DNA of 64,000 nucleotides, taken from Pseudodesulfovibrio pelocollis (GTDB lineage Bacteria > Desulfobacterota > Desulfovibrionia > Desulfovibrionales > Desulfovibrionaceae). A program made the position numbers and the translations under genes. The DNA is taken from NCBI RefSeq assembly GCF_030282845.1, contig NZ_JASTWE010000004.1:1-64000 (forward strand). The letters are read 5' to 3'. The notes under the pieces are model-generated. The model worked only from the letters and a program-made list of their open reading frames with translations. It did no database searches and was not told the DNA's origin. Shown here piece after piece: positions 8,190 to 19,451 of the stretch; positions within the stretch are counted from its first letter, which is position 1; the number at the start of each line of letters is the position of its first letter.

Positions 8190-8470
8190 GCACGACGGAC
8201 AAAACACTTATCTGGATGATCCTCACCCTGCTGGGCGGGGCGCTCTCCCTCGGGCTCGGCGCGGTCTGGCTCAACATCGAACGCATGGATCTGGCCTACG
8301 ACCTGCGCAAGATGGAGAAGAGCCTGAACCAGAAGGAGGCTCTGGCCGTGAAACTCTCGGTTGAGAGGAACAACCAGGTTTCACCCTATCAACTCAAGAG
8401 GCTCGCCGGGCATTTGGACCTGGGCGTGGCCGCGCCGGGACAGATACGGCGCATCACCGACACGCAATAG
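8186..8470 (+). CDS. ftsL: FtsL-like cell division protein
   Basis: 94 aa. One N-terminal transmembrane helix (about residues 8-29, LIWMILTLLGGALSLGLGAV) is followed by a short coiled coil (DLRKMEKSLNQKEALAVKL) and a small periplasmic tail ending near the LxxxAxxxLGV-like segment LAGHLDLGVAAPG. Size, topology and position between rsmH and ftsI identify FtsL. Primary sequence is poorly conserved in this family, so the call rests on context. It starts with ATG overlapping the rsmH stop. Role: divisome scaffold with FtsQ and FtsB. Confidence 0.82.
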   Translation: MSTTDKTLIWMILTLLGGALSLGLGAVWLNIERMDLAYDLRKMEKSLNQKEALAVKLSVERNNQVSPYQLKRLAGHLDLGVAAPGQIRRITDTQ

Positions 8471-8519
8471 TCGGCGTCAGGCATACTACCGGCGCCTATA
8501 CGGGAACACAGGGAACAGG

Positions 8520-10478
8520 ATGGCTCAGGACGGCCAGGGGCGCAAGGATCACAGCAGGGTGAAGATAGGGCTCGTCGCGGCCCTTTTCGCGCTTGCTTTC
8601 GCCGGGCTTTGGGTCCGCGCGGGCTGGGTGCAGCTGCACCTGGGCGACGCGCTGCTGACCCAGGCCTCGCGTCAGAGCCTTGCCGCCGAGTTCGAATACG
8701 GCGAGCGCGGCCGCATCTTCGACCGCAATGGCGAGATGCTGGCCACCAGCGTTCAGGCCAACTCGGTCTACGCCAGCCCCTTCGAGATCGCCGACCTCGA
8801 CGCGGCGGCCACTGCCGTTGCCAAGGCCCTGTCCCTGCCCCGCAAGGATATCCGGCAGAAGCTGGCCTCCAAGAAGCAGTTTGTCTGGATCAAGCGGCAG
8901 GTCAGCGATCGCGAGGCCGCCGCCCTGACCCGGGCCGACATCCCGGGCATCCGGCTGACCACCGAATATTCCCGCATCTACCCCAACGGCCATCTGGCCG
9001 GACAAACGCTGGGCCTCGTGGACATCGACGGCCACGGCCTCGAAGGCGTGGAGCGCCTCTATGACGCGCGCATGCAGCCGGGCAAGGCCAAGTTCGTGGT
9101 CCAACGCGACGCCAAGGGCAGCCGCCTCTATCTCGACGCCCTGGGCCGCGAGGTGAACATCAACGGCCTGGACGTGCGCCTGACGCTGGACACCCACATC
9201 CAGCACGCCGCCGAGCAGGCCCTGGCCAACGCCATCGCCCAGTACAAGGCCCGGGCCGGCATCGTCCTGGTGGTGGAGGTGGACAGCGGCGACATCCTGG
9301 CCATGGCCAACCAGCCCTTTTTCAATCCCAACGCGGTCAAGGGGTCAAACCCCGGCCAGCGCAGACTGCGCGCCGTGACCGACGTGTACGAGCCCGGCTC
9401 CACCCTCAAGCCCTTTCTCTTCGCCGCCGCCCTGGAGGAAGGTGCCATCGAGACCGACACGCTCATCAACTGCGAGAACGGCCGCTGGCGCGTGGCCAAC
9501 AAGACCATCCGCGACACCCACCCCAGAGGCTGGCTGCCCGCCCATCAGGTTCTGCGCTACTCCTCCAACATCGGCTGCGCCAAGATCGGCCTGGACATGG
9601 GTGCGGACATCTACGCCAACTACCTGACCAAGCTCGGCTTCGGCGAGAAGACGGACCTCGGCCTGTCGGGCGAATCCGCCGGGCTGGTCATGCCTCCGGC
9701 CAAGTGGACCAGCGTGGATCTGGCGGCCATCAGCTTCGGCCAGGGCATCGGCGTCACCGCCGTGCAGCTGGCCAGGGCCTTTCTCTGCCTCGCCAACGAG
9801 GGTGTGACCCGCGAACTCAACCTGGTGCGGACCCCCGCGCCCAACCGCCCCAACGCGGCCGTGCGCGTCTTCAGCCCCGAGACCGCGGCCACGGTGCTCA
9901 AGATGATGCGCGACGTGGTCCACGAGGACGGCACCGGCCGCACCGCCCGCATCCCGGGCATCACCATGGCCGGCAAGACCGGCACGGCCCAGAAGGCGGC
10001 CAAGGGCGGCTACGGCGACCAGTACCTCTCGTCCTTCGTGGCCATGGTTCCGGCCGACGATCCGAAACTTCTGGTCATCACCATGATTGACGAACCGCAA
10101 ACGGCCAACTACGGCTCCATGGTCGCGGCGCCGGTCTGCCGCGAGGTGACCGTACGCACCCTGGCCTACTACGGGAAAGTCTCCGAAACCCTGGAATCGG
10201 TGGTTGCCGAGAGAGTGTCCGTGGACCTGCTGGCGGACTCCCCGCTGGATCAGGCCATGGCCCTCCCGACCGAACACCCTGAGACCGACACCGTGCCCAA
10301 CATCCAGGGCCTTTCGGTACGACGCGCGCTGGAACTCCTGGCCAGACGGGGCATCGTCCCGGTGCTCAAGGGCCAGGGCATGACGGTCAGGGACCAGAAA
10401 CCCCGTGCCGGACAACCGTGGCCCACGGAACAACAAACGGAGGGAACGGATGATGTTTTTATTCTCTGGCTCTCATAG
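8520..10478 (+). CDS. ftsI: Septal peptidoglycan transpeptidase FtsI/PBP3 with a PASTA domain
   Basis: 652 aa, class B penicillin-binding protein. One transmembrane helix (about 15-37) and the pedestal domain (RGRIFDRNGEMLATS at 64-78) precede the transpeptidase domain with its three motifs: STLK (S294 nucleophile), SSN (348-350) and KTGT (486-489). A C-terminal PASTA-like module (about 590-652, VPNIQGLSVRRALELLARRG) follows, resembling SpoVD-type enzymes rather than E. coli FtsI. The ATG at 8520 follows CAGGGAACAGG, a weak ribosome site. The 3' end overlaps the preferred murE start by 29 bp. It cross-links septal murein. Confidence 0.93.
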   Translation: MAQDGQGRKDHSRVKIGLVAALFALAFAGLWVRAGWVQLHLGDALLTQASRQSLAAEFEYGERGRIFDRNGEMLATSVQANSVYASPFEIADLDAAATAVAKALSLPRKDIRQKLASKKQFVWIKRQVSDREAAALTRADIPGIRLTTEYSRIYPNGHLAGQTLGLVDIDGHGLEGVERLYDARMQPGKAKFVVQRDAKGSRLYLDALGREVNINGLDVRLTLDTHIQHAAEQALANAIAQYKARAGIVLVVEVDSGDILAMANQPFFNPNAVKGSNPGQRRLRAVTDVYEPGSTLKPFLFAAALEEGAIETDTLINCENGRWRVANKTIRDTHPRGWLPAHQVLRYSSNIGCAKIGLDMGADIYANYLTKLGFGEKTDLGLSGESAGLVMPPAKWTSVDLAAISFGQGIGVTAVQLARAFLCLANEGVTRELNLVRTPAPNRPNAAVRVFSPETAATVLKMMRDVVHEDGTGRTARIPGITMAGKTGTAQKAAKGGYGDQYLSSFVAMVPADDPKLLVITMIDEPQTANYGSMVAAPVCREVTVRTLAYYGKVSETLESVVAERVSVDLLADSPLDQAMALPTEHPETDTVPNIQGLSVRRALELLARRGIVPVLKGQGMTVRDQKPRAGQPWPTEQQTEGTDDVFILWLS

Positions 10479-11973
10479 CGAAAAGAAGACCAAGCGAGGC
10501 GCTATGGAATTCGATGCCCTGCTCAAGGAGGCGGCCAAGGGCCTTGTGGTCCGCACCGACTCGCGCAAAATCCTGCCCGGCGAGTGCTTTGTGGCCATGC
10601 CCGGCACCTCGGTGCGAGGCATGGACTACATCCCCGGCGCGCTGGATCGCGGCGCGGCCTACATCGTGGCCCCGGCCTCGGCCCGCGACCTGGTGGCCCC
10701 GGTAGCCGAAAAGCGCGCCATGGTGGCCTACCACGAGAACCCGGCCGTGGCGCTGGGCGAACTGGCCCGCGCCCACTTCCACCTGCCCGACCGCGATCTC
10801 AAGCTGGTGGGCGTCACCGGCACCAACGGCAAAACGACCACCACCTACATCATCGAACATCTGCTGGCCGCCACCGGCCTCAAGGTGGGCGTGCTCGGCA
10901 CGGTCAGCTACCGCTGGCCCGGCTTCTCCATGAACGCGCCCCTGACCACGCCCGACTGCTGGATGCTCCACGAGCTGCTCTTCAACATGAAGAAAGCGGA
11001 CGTGGACGTGGCGGTCATGGAGGTCTCCTCCCACGCCCTGGACCAGTACCGCGTGGCCGGGCTCGACTTTGACGCGGGCGTGCTGACCAACGTCACCCAG
11101 GACCACCTGGACTACCACGGGGACATGGAAACGTATTTCAGGGCCAAGTCCCGGCTCTTCACCGGCTGCCTGCGCCAGGGCCGGTCAGGCATCATCAATT
11201 ACAACGACCCCTATGGGCGCAGGCTGCTGGCAACCCTGGACGGCGGGGTGGGATACGGCATCGGCGACGCGTCCATCGTCACCCACGAGGTGGGCGACAA
11301 GCCCATGGTCCAGGGCCGCATCCTCTCCCTCACAGGCCAGGGCATGGAGATCGAGACCTCGTACAAGGGCAAGAGCTGGACCGTGCAGTCGCCGCTCATC
11401 GGCGCGTACAACGCCATGAACCTGCTGGCCGCCCAGGCCGTGGGCCTGCAACTGGGGCTCAACTGCAAGGACATGCGCGCCCTCAAGGACTTCGCTGGCG
11501 TGCCCGGCCGCCTGGAGCGCGTCATCAACGACCAGGGCCTGGACATCTTCGTGGACTACGCCCACACGCCCGATGCCCTGGAGAACGTCCAGCACACCCT
11601 GAAGAGCCTCGACTTCAAACGGCTGATCACCGTGTTCGGCTGCGGCGGCGACCGCGACCGGGCCAAGCGGCCGCTCATGGCCCGGGCCGTGGCCCGTTAC
11701 GCCGACGTGGCCGTGCTCACCTCGGACAACCCCCGCAGCGAGCGGCCCGAGGCGATCATGGACGACGCCCGGCCCGGACTGGCCAGAGCCGCCCAGGTCA
11801 TCGAGCACCCGGACCGCCAGACCGCCATCACCCTGGCCGTGGCCGAGATGGAACCCGGCGACGTGCTGCTCATCGCGGGCAAGGGGCACGAGGACTACCA
11901 GCAGATCGCCGGAACCACCATCCACTTCTCGGACAGGGAAGCGGCACTCAAGGCCATCGAGGAGACGCGATGA
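10450..11973 (+). CDS. murE: UDP-MurNAc-L-Ala-D-Glu ligase (amino-acid-adding, MurE)
   Basis: About 507 aa. It adds the third stem-peptide residue, presumably meso-diaminopimelate. The DNPR motif, here in LTSDNPRSERPE, is the signature of mDAP-specific MurE. The ATP loop is GVTGTNGKTTTTYI. N-terminal substrate residues are in VRTDSRKILPGECFVA. GKGHEDYQ near the C-terminus is also typical. ATG 10450 follows GGAGGGA by about 4 nt and overlaps ftsI. An internal ATG at 10504 would give a length closer to some homologues, so the start is uncertain by 18 codons. Confidence 0.93.
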   Translation: MMFLFSGSHSEKKTKRGAMEFDALLKEAAKGLVVRTDSRKILPGECFVAMPGTSVRGMDYIPGALDRGAAYIVAPASARDLVAPVAEKRAMVAYHENPAVALGELARAHFHLPDRDLKLVGVTGTNGKTTTTYIIEHLLAATGLKVGVLGTVSYRWPGFSMNAPLTTPDCWMLHELLFNMKKADVDVAVMEVSSHALDQYRVAGLDFDAGVLTNVTQDHLDYHGDMETYFRAKSRLFTGCLRQGRSGIINYNDPYGRRLLATLDGGVGYGIGDASIVTHEVGDKPMVQGRILSLTGQGMEIETSYKGKSWTVQSPLIGAYNAMNLLAAQAVGLQLGLNCKDMRALKDFAGVPGRLERVINDQGLDIFVDYAHTPDALENVQHTLKSLDFKRLITVFGCGGDRDRAKRPLMARAVARYADVAVLTSDNPRSERPEAIMDDARPGLARAAQVIEHPDRQTAITLAVAEMEPGDVLLIAGKGHEDYQQIAGTTIHFSDREAALKAIEETR

Positions 11974-13367
11974 GGCTGACCCTGGGCGATGTCCAGCACT
12001 GCCTCACCGGGCTGACCGAGGCCTGCCGCGAGTGCGCCGTGATCAATGCGGTGCGCACCGACAGCCGCGCGGTGGAGCCTGGCGACCTCTTCATCTGCAT
12101 CGAGGGCTGGAACTTCGACGGCCACGAGTTCGCGCCCCAGGCCGAGGCCCGGGGAGCCGTGGCCGTGGTCGCCTCGCGTCCGCTGGTCGGGCTCTCCATC
12201 CCGGTCATCGTGGTCCGCGACACGGTGCGTGCCCTGGGCCGGCTGGCCTCCTGCTGGCGCGACCTGTGCGGTGCCAAGCTGGTGGCCGTCACCGGCACGG
12301 CGGGCAAGACCACGGTCAAGGAAATGCTGGCCGCCGTGCTCTCCCGCAAGTTCCCCGTGGCCAGGAACTACCGCAACCTGAACAACCAGATAGGCCTGCC
12401 CCTGTCCATGCTCAAGGCCGACGACACCCAACCGGTGTGGGTCATGGAGCTTGGCATCTCGGTCAAGGGCGACATGGAGGAACTGGCCGTCATCGCCAGC
12501 CCGGACGTGGCCGTGATCACCAATGCTGGGCCCGGCCACCTGGAGGGACTGGGCGACGTGACCGGCGTGGCCAGGGCCAAGAGCAGCCTGCTCAAGTACC
12601 TGCGTCAGGACGGCACGGCCGTGATCAGCCAGGACTACCCCGAGCTGTGGGAGGCCGCCGCCGCGCTGGTGTCCGCCCCTGCGGGCTTTTCCACCCGGGA
12701 CGAATCCGCCCCCTACTACGCCGTGGCCCTGGGCACGGACGACGATGGCCGGGGCCGCTTCCGGCTGCGCACCCCGGACGGCGACGGCGAGTTCACCGCC
12801 CCCTTCTGCGGCGAGCACTATGCCGAGAACGTGGCCTGCGTGGCCGCAGCCGCCAAGGCCCTGGGCCTGTCGCGCGACGACGTGGTGGCGGGTGTCCAGA
12901 CCGTGGAGCCGGACTGCCAGAGATTTTGCTGCCGCACGAGCGGAAGCGCCCTGGTCATCGACGACACTTACAACGCCAACCCCCTGTCCATGGGCCGGTC
13001 CATCCGCACCGCAGCGACCATGACCAAGGGCCGCCCCCTGGTCCTGGTGCTGGGCGACATGCGCGAACTGGGCGGGCAGGCACAGGAGCGTCACGAGGAG
13101 CTTGGCCGCCTCATCAGGGAGGTCGCGCCCCTGGCCGTGTTCTACAAGGGCGGGCACCTGGACGACGTGGCCCGTGGTCTTGAAGACGGTGCTCCCCTGA
13201 CCTCCATCGAGGAACCGGAAGCGTTCATGGCCGCGTGGCGGGCCCTGGAAGCCCCGGACGCCGTGGTGCTGGTCAAGGGATCGCGGTCGCTGAAAATGGA
13301 AGCCTTTGCCGCCGCCCTGTGCCGGGAGCTTCAGGACGGACCCGCAACAAAGGGAGGTGCCCGGTGA
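11970..13367 (+). CDS. murF: UDP-MurNAc-tripeptide:D-Ala-D-Ala ligase
   Basis: 465 aa. It adds the D-Ala-D-Ala dipeptide to finish UDP-MurNAc-pentapeptide. The ATP-binding loop is [29 protein letters not shown] and the metal/ATP residues in [15 protein letters not shown] fit Mur[14 protein letters not shown] is the family-specific C-terminal motif, followed by [12 protein letters not shown]. The start overlaps the murE stop by 4 bp (ATGA) and the end overlaps mraY (GTGA). No ddl is present in the cluster, so D-Ala-D-Ala must be supplied from elsewhere. Confidence 0.95.
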   Translation: MRLTLGDVQHCLTGLTEACRECAVINAVRTDSRAVEPGDLFICIEGWNFDGHEFAPQAEARGAVAVVASRPLVGLSIPVIVVRDTVRALGRLASCWRDLCGAKLVAVTGTAGKTTVKEMLAAVLSRKFPVARNYRNLNNQIGLPLSMLKADDTQPVWVMELGISVKGDMEELAVIASPDVAVITNAGPGHLEGLGDVTGVARAKSSLLKYLRQDGTAVISQDYPELWEAAAALVSAPAGFSTRDESAPYYAVALGTDDDGRGRFRLRTPDGDGEFTAPFCGEHYAENVACVAAAAKALGLSRDDVVAGVQTVEPDCQRFCCRTSGSALVIDDTYNANPLSMGRSIRTAATMTKGRPLVLVLGDMRELGGQAQERHEELGRLIREVAPLAVFYKGGHLDDVARGLEDGAPLTSIEEPEAFMAAWRALEAPDAVVLVKGSRSLKMEAFAAALCRELQDGPATKGGAR

Positions 13368-14440
13368 TCTACAATCTTCTCGTCCCGCTCAGCAGCGATG
13401 TCGGCGTGTTCAACGTCTTCCGCTACATCACCTTCCGCTCGGTGTGGGCGCTGCTGACCGCGCTGATCATCTCCATCATCTTCGGCCCGGCCATGATCCG
13501 CTGGCTCCAGCGCATCAAGTGCGGCCAGTACATCCGCGAGGACGGCCCCAAGCATCAGGCCAAGCAGGGCACCCCGACCATGGGCGGGATCATGATCCTC
13601 TTCGCGGTCTGCGTCTCCACCCTGCTCTGGGCCGACCTGACCAACGTCTACGTCTGGCTGACGCTGCTGGTTTTCGCGGGCTTCGGCGCGGTGGGCTTTG
13701 CCGACGACTATCTCAAGGTGGTCAAGCGGCGCAACGAGGGGCTTTCGGCCAAGGCCAAGTTCGTGCTCCAGTGCGCGGTGGCGGCCGCTGCCATCGCCCT
13801 GCTCATCCAGGAGCCCGCCTACTCCACCCAGCTGGCCGTGCCCTTCTTCAAGAATTTCAACCCGGACCTCGGCTGGTTCTACCTGCCCTTCGCCCTGGTG
13901 GTCATGGTCGGGGCGAGCAACGCAGTCAACCTCACCGACGGCCTGGACGGCCTTGCCATAGGCCCCATGGTGGTGGCCATGGCCTGCTTCGCCATCTTCA
14001 TCTATGTCTCCGGCCACGCCCAGATGGCCGAATACCTGGCCGTTCCCAAAGTGGTCGGCATCGGCGAGGTCACGGTCTTCTGCGGGGCCGTGGTGGGCGC
14101 GGGCCTCGGCTTCCTCTGGTTCAACGCCCATCCGGCCCAGGTCTTCATGGGCGATGTGGGCTCCCTGTCGCTGGGCGGGGCGCTGGGCTTCGTGGCCGTG
14201 CTGGCCAAGCAGGAGCTGCTGCTGGCCATCGTGGGCGGCGTGTTCGTCTTCGAGACCCTCTCGGTCATCCTCCAGGTGGGCTACTTCAAGCTCTCCGGTG
14301 GCAAGCGCATCTTCAAGATGGCCCCCCTGCACCATCATTTCGAGCTCAAGGGCATCCCGGAATCCAAGATCATCGTCCGGTTCTGGATTCTCTCCATACT
14401 CATGGCGCTCATGGCGCTCTCGACTCTCAAGCTGAGGTAG
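13364..14440 (+). CDS. mraY: Phospho-MurNAc-pentapeptide transferase
   Basis: 358 aa, with about ten transmembrane helices. It transfers phospho-MurNAc-pentapeptide to undecaprenyl phosphate to make lipid I at the inner membrane. Signatures are [12 protein letters not shown], the DD pair in [24 protein letters not shown] with active-site aspartates, [15 protein letters not shown], and the HHHFE motif in [10 protein letters not shown]. The GTG start at 13364 overlaps the murF stop and has AGGGAGG upstream. Longer in-frame readings into murF are rejected because family similarity begins at the GTG. Confidence 0.96.
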   Translation: MIYNLLVPLSSDVGVFNVFRYITFRSVWALLTALIISIIFGPAMIRWLQRIKCGQYIREDGPKHQAKQGTPTMGGIMILFAVCVSTLLWADLTNVYVWLTLLVFAGFGAVGFADDYLKVVKRRNEGLSAKAKFVLQCAVAAAAIALLIQEPAYSTQLAVPFFKNFNPDLGWFYLPFALVVMVGASNAVNLTDGLDGLAIGPMVVAMACFAIFIYVSGHAQMAEYLAVPKVVGIGEVTVFCGAVVGAGLGFLWFNAHPAQVFMGDVGSLSLGGALGFVAVLAKQELLLAIVGGVFVFETLSVILQVGYFKLSGGKRIFKMAPLHHHFELKGIPESKIIVRFWILSILMALMALSTLKLR

Positions 14441-14443
14441 GCA

Positions 14444-15745
14444 GTGAACCGCATCGTCAGACAATTCATCGAGCAGCGCACCCTGGCGGGCAAGCTGGGC
14501 GTGGTGGTGGGCACAGGCCGCTCCGGTCTGGCCGCCGCGCGGCTGCTCGACAAGCTGGGATGCAAGGTGCGCGTGGCCGACAGCGATGAAACCGTGACCG
14601 CCGAGCGCCTCGGCCCCCTGGCCGGACGCGTGGAACTGATCACCGGCCCGCACAAGCCCGAACACTTCCGCGACGCGGACATGATCGTGCTCTCGCCGGG
14701 CGTGCCCGTGAAGCGGCTGGCCAGCGCCCTCGAGGGCGTCCCGGCCCGCACCATCGTGGCCGAACTGGAGTTGGCCTCCTGGTTCATCGAAGCCCCGGTG
14801 CTGGCCGTGACAGGCACCAACGGCAAGACCACGACCACCACCCTGATCAGCGAGATTTTCCGGCACGCGGGTGTCAGCGCCTTCACCGGCGGCAACATCG
14901 GCACGCCTTTGTGCGAGTACCTGCTCGACATGGAGCAGGCCGAGGTCATCGTGCTTGAGGTGTCGAGCTTCCAGCTCCAGAACTGCCACCTGTTCAAGCC
15001 CCGCGTGGCCCTCTTCCTCAACTTCGCGGCCAACCACCTCGACTACCACGAGGACATGGACGAATACCTGGACGCCAAGCTGCATCTCTTTGCCCGCATG
15101 ACCGGCGACGACACCGCCCTGCTGCATGAATCCCTGCGCCCGGCCATAGGCGACAAAGGGTTCACCAACGCGCGCGTGGAATGGTTCGGCCCCACGGACC
15201 GGTTCGAGGCCCCGCACCTGCCCGGCGAGCACAACCGCTCCAATGTGGAGGGCGCGTGGCAGGCCGTGCGCCGCTTCGGCGTGACCGAGGCCCAGGCGGC
15301 CGAGGCCATCCGCGAGTTCCACCCCCTGGCCCACCGCATCGAGCGCGTGGCCGAGGTGGGCGGCGTGCTCTACGTGGACGACTCCAAGGCCACCACCCTG
15401 GACGCGGTCCTGGCGGCCGTGCGCAGCTGCAACACGCCGGTGCGCCTGCTCATGGGCGGGGTGTGGAAGGGTGGCGACGTGGCCGCCTTTGCCCGCGAGA
15501 TCAGTGACTCGGTCATCCACATCGGCCTGTTCGGCGGCAGCCGCGAGGTGTTCGAGCCGGAACTCTCCAAGACCTTTCCCGTGACCTGGGATCAGACCCT
15601 GGAACAGGCCGTGCGACGGCAGGCGGCCATGGCCCGGCCCGGCGAGACCGTGCTGCTCTCCCCGGCCACGTCGAGCTTCGACCAGTACACGGGCTACGGC
15701 GCGCGCGGCGACGACTTCAAGCGCGTGGTGAGGGAGCTGTCATGA
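14444..15745 (+). CDS. murD: UDP-MurNAc-L-Ala:D-glutamate ligase
   Basis: 433 aa. It adds D-glutamate to UDP-MurNAc-L-alanine. The N-terminal Rossmann segment GVVVGTGRSGLAAARLL is followed by the ATP loop AVTGTNGKTTTTTLIS, GGNIGTPL, and VLEVSSFQLQ, the MurD hallmark. The C-terminal domain carries VDDSKATTLDAVLAA and LLSPATSSFDQY. The GTG start at 14444 is 3 bp after mraY, and the stop overlaps ftsW by 4 bp. Confidence 0.95.
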   Translation: MNRIVRQFIEQRTLAGKLGVVVGTGRSGLAAARLLDKLGCKVRVADSDETVTAERLGPLAGRVELITGPHKPEHFRDADMIVLSPGVPVKRLASALEGVPARTIVAELELASWFIEAPVLAVTGTNGKTTTTTLISEIFRHAGVSAFTGGNIGTPLCEYLLDMEQAEVIVLEVSSFQLQNCHLFKPRVALFLNFAANHLDYHEDMDEYLDAKLHLFARMTGDDTALLHESLRPAIGDKGFTNARVEWFGPTDRFEAPHLPGEHNRSNVEGAWQAVRRFGVTEAQAAEAIREFHPLAHRIERVAEVGGVLYVDDSKATTLDAVLAAVRSCNTPVRLLMGGVWKGGDVAAFAREISDSVIHIGLFGGSREVFEPELSKTFPVTWDQTLEQAVRRQAAMARPGETVLLSPATSSFDQYTGYGARGDDFKRVVRELS

Positions 15746-16857
15746 GCGGCACACTCAACGCCAAATCGACCGCGGGCCGCCCGGACCCCTGGCTGGTCAC
15801 GGCCACCCTGTTCCTGGGCGGCTTCGGCCTGATCATGGTCCTCTCGTCGAGCGGCATCATGGCCGAGCGCGTGTACGGCGACACCTACTTCTTCTTCAAG
15901 CGCCAGCTACTCTACACCGGCGTGGGCCTGGTGGCCATGGCGGTGTGCATGCAGATGCCGCGCCGCCTGCTCTACGGCATGACCTATGTCTGGATCATGG
16001 CCGCCCTGGCTCTGCTCGCCCTGTGCCTGACTCCGGTCGGGTTCAGCGTCAACGGTGCCAGCCGCTGGATCAGGCTCGGCCCGGCCCACATCCAGCCGCT
16101 GGAGTTCGCCAAGGTCGCCCTGGTCCTGTATCTGGCCTACTTCTTCGCCCGCAAGCAGGAGCTGGTGCGCACCTTCTCAGTGGGCTTCCTGCCCCCCTTC
16201 ATCGTCACCGGGGTCCTCTGCGTCCTGCTCCTGCTCCAGCCGGACTTCGGCGGGGCCGTGGTCCTGGCCGGACTCCTTTTCTTCATGTGCCTCGTGGGCG
16301 GCACCCGGTTCAGCTATCTCTTCCTCTCGCTCCTCTTCGCCGCAGGAGCGGGATGGCTGCTCATCTCGTCCTCGCCGTACCGCTTCAAGCGCTGGACCGC
16401 CTTCCTCGACCCCTTTGCCTCGGCCCAGAACGAGGGCTATCAGCTGGTCCAGTCCCTGTACGCCTTCGGCTCGGGGCGCATCTTCGGCACCGGGCTTGGC
16501 GCGGGCAAGCAGAAGCTCTTCTTCCTGCCCGAGGCGCACAACGACTTCATCATGGCCGTGGTGGGCGAGGAACTGGGCTTTGTGGGCATGTCGCTGTTCT
16601 TCATCGCCATCGGCTTCTTCCTGTGGCGGGCGCTTCGGATCTGCATCAAGCTCGAAGACCTCCAGGACCGGTTCACGGCCTTTGGCGTCACCTGCGTCCT
16701 GGCGCTGGGCATGCTCCTCAACCTGGCCGTGGTCCTGGGCACGGTACCGCCCAAGGGCGTGGCCATGCCCTTCATCAGCTACGGCGGCTCGTCCCTGACC
16801 GCGTCCTTCATCTGCGCGGGCATCCTGCTCAACCTCTCCCGGAGGGTGCCTTCATGA
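15742..16857 (+). CDS. ftsW: Septal peptidoglycan polymerase FtsW (SEDS family)
   Basis: 371 aa, with about ten transmembrane helices. FtsW is the glycosyltransferase partner of FtsI in septal murein synthesis. Family signatures are NGASRWIRLGP, QPLEFAKVALVLYLA, QPDFGGAVVLA with the essential aspartate, GTGLGAGKQKLFFLPEAHNDFIMA with the conserved H-D segment, and the C-terminal PFISYGGSSL. The position between murD and murG argues for FtsW rather than RodA. It overlaps both neighbours by 4 bp. Confidence 0.95.
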   Translation: MSGTLNAKSTAGRPDPWLVTATLFLGGFGLIMVLSSSGIMAERVYGDTYFFFKRQLLYTGVGLVAMAVCMQMPRRLLYGMTYVWIMAALALLALCLTPVGFSVNGASRWIRLGPAHIQPLEFAKVALVLYLAYFFARKQELVRTFSVGFLPPFIVTGVLCVLLLLQPDFGGAVVLAGLLFFMCLVGGTRFSYLFLSLLFAAGAGWLLISSSPYRFKRWTAFLDPFASAQNEGYQLVQSLYAFGSGRIFGTGLGAGKQKLFFLPEAHNDFIMAVVGEELGFVGMSLFFIAIGFFLWRALRICIKLEDLQDRFTAFGVTCVLALGMLLNLAVVLGTVPPKGVAMPFISYGGSSLTASFICAGILLNLSRRVPS

Positions 16858-17942
16858 CCCTTGAGCGGGTGCTCATCGCCACCGGCGGCACCGGGGGACA
16901 CATCTTCCCGGCCCTGGCCGTGGCCGACGAACTGGCCGCCCGCAATCCGGGCGCGGCCATCCTCTTCGCGGGCGGCGCAGGCCCCGAGGGCGCCATGGCC
17001 CGTGACCACGGCCTCGACTTCCTGGAGCTTCCGGCCCGGGGCATCATGGGGCGCGGCCTGTCCGGGCTGCTGGGCGGGCTGTCCTGGCTCGGCCGAAGCC
17101 TGCCCATGGCCCTGCGCGAAGTCCGGCGCTTCCGGCCCGACGCGGCCATCGGCTTCGGCGGATATGCGGGATTCTGCCCGGTGCTGGCCGCCGCCCTCCT
17201 CGGCGTGCCCACGGCCGTGCATGAGCAGAACTCGGTGCCCGGCATCACCAACAAGGTCCTGGGCAAGATGGTCAAACGGATTTTCCTGAGCTTTCCCGAC
17301 ACCCGGGGCGTCTTCCCGGCCGGGAAAACGGCCCTCACGGGCAACCCGGTGCGCGCGGCCATCGTCGCGGCGGGCGATGTTCGCATGGCAGATGCCAGCC
17401 GCACGCCCGGCAAGGGGGTGCTCGTGCTGGGCGGCAGCCAGGGGGCGCGGCCCGTGAACGACGCGGTCATCGCCGCCCTGCCCCTGCTCATGGACCAGGG
17501 CGTGGCCCTGACCCATCAGGCGGGCCGGGCCGACGCCGAGCGGGTGCGCGCGGCCTATGCGTCGGCCGGGGCCGATCCGGCCCAGGTGCGCGATTTCATC
17601 GACGACATGGCGGGCGAGTATGCGCGCGCCGATCTGGCCCTGTGCCGGGCGGGCGCGACCACGGTGTTCGAGGTGGCGGCGGCCGGGGTTCCGGCCCTGT
17701 TCGTGCCCTTTCCCCAGGCCACCCACGACCACCAGACCATGAACGCGCGCGCCATGGCCGACATGGGCGCGGCCCGGCTGCTCCCCCAGGCCGGGCTGAC
17801 CGGCGCGGCCCTGGCAGAGGCCATCCAGGCCCTGCTTGGCGACGCGCAGCAACTGAAGACAATGGAGCGCGCGGCCCGGGCCTTTGCCCGGCCGGACGCG
17901 GCATCGGAAATAGCCAAGGGCCTGGAGGCCCTGGCGGCCTAG
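16854..17942 (+). CDS. murG: Lipid II synthase: MurNAc-(pentapeptide)-PP-undecaprenol GlcNAc transferase
   Basis: 362 aa, GT-B fold peripheral membrane enzyme that adds GlcNAc to lipid I. The N-terminal glycine loop [45 protein letters not shown] and GNPVRA are family motifs. The C-terminal UDP-GlcNAc site has [34 protein letters not shown] and [10 protein letters not shown]. The start ATG 16854 overlaps the ftsW stop and has CGGAGGG upstream. Murein precursor supply is thus encoded beside its polymerase. Confidence 0.96.
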   Translation: MTLERVLIATGGTGGHIFPALAVADELAARNPGAAILFAGGAGPEGAMARDHGLDFLELPARGIMGRGLSGLLGGLSWLGRSLPMALREVRRFRPDAAIGFGGYAGFCPVLAAALLGVPTAVHEQNSVPGITNKVLGKMVKRIFLSFPDTRGVFPAGKTALTGNPVRAAIVAAGDVRMADASRTPGKGVLVLGGSQGARPVNDAVIAALPLLMDQGVALTHQAGRADAERVRAAYASAGADPAQVRDFIDDMAGEYARADLALCRAGATTVFEVAAAGVPALFVPFPQATHDHQTMNARAMADMGAARLLPQAGLTGAALAEAIQALLGDAQQLKTMERAARAFARPDAASEIAKGLEALAA

Positions 17943-17971
17943 CCCCCCGGGCAAGGCACAGGAGAAACGCC

Positions 17972-19447
<1,476 letters not shown>

Positions 19448-19451
19448 GCGC

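Noticed and set aside
13331-15520. Open frame of about 730 codons antisense to mraY and murD
   Set aside because: A shadow caused by high GC at third codon positions. The translation is His/Gly/Val-rich without motifs. The same holds for the long antisense frame over lon (59749-61971).
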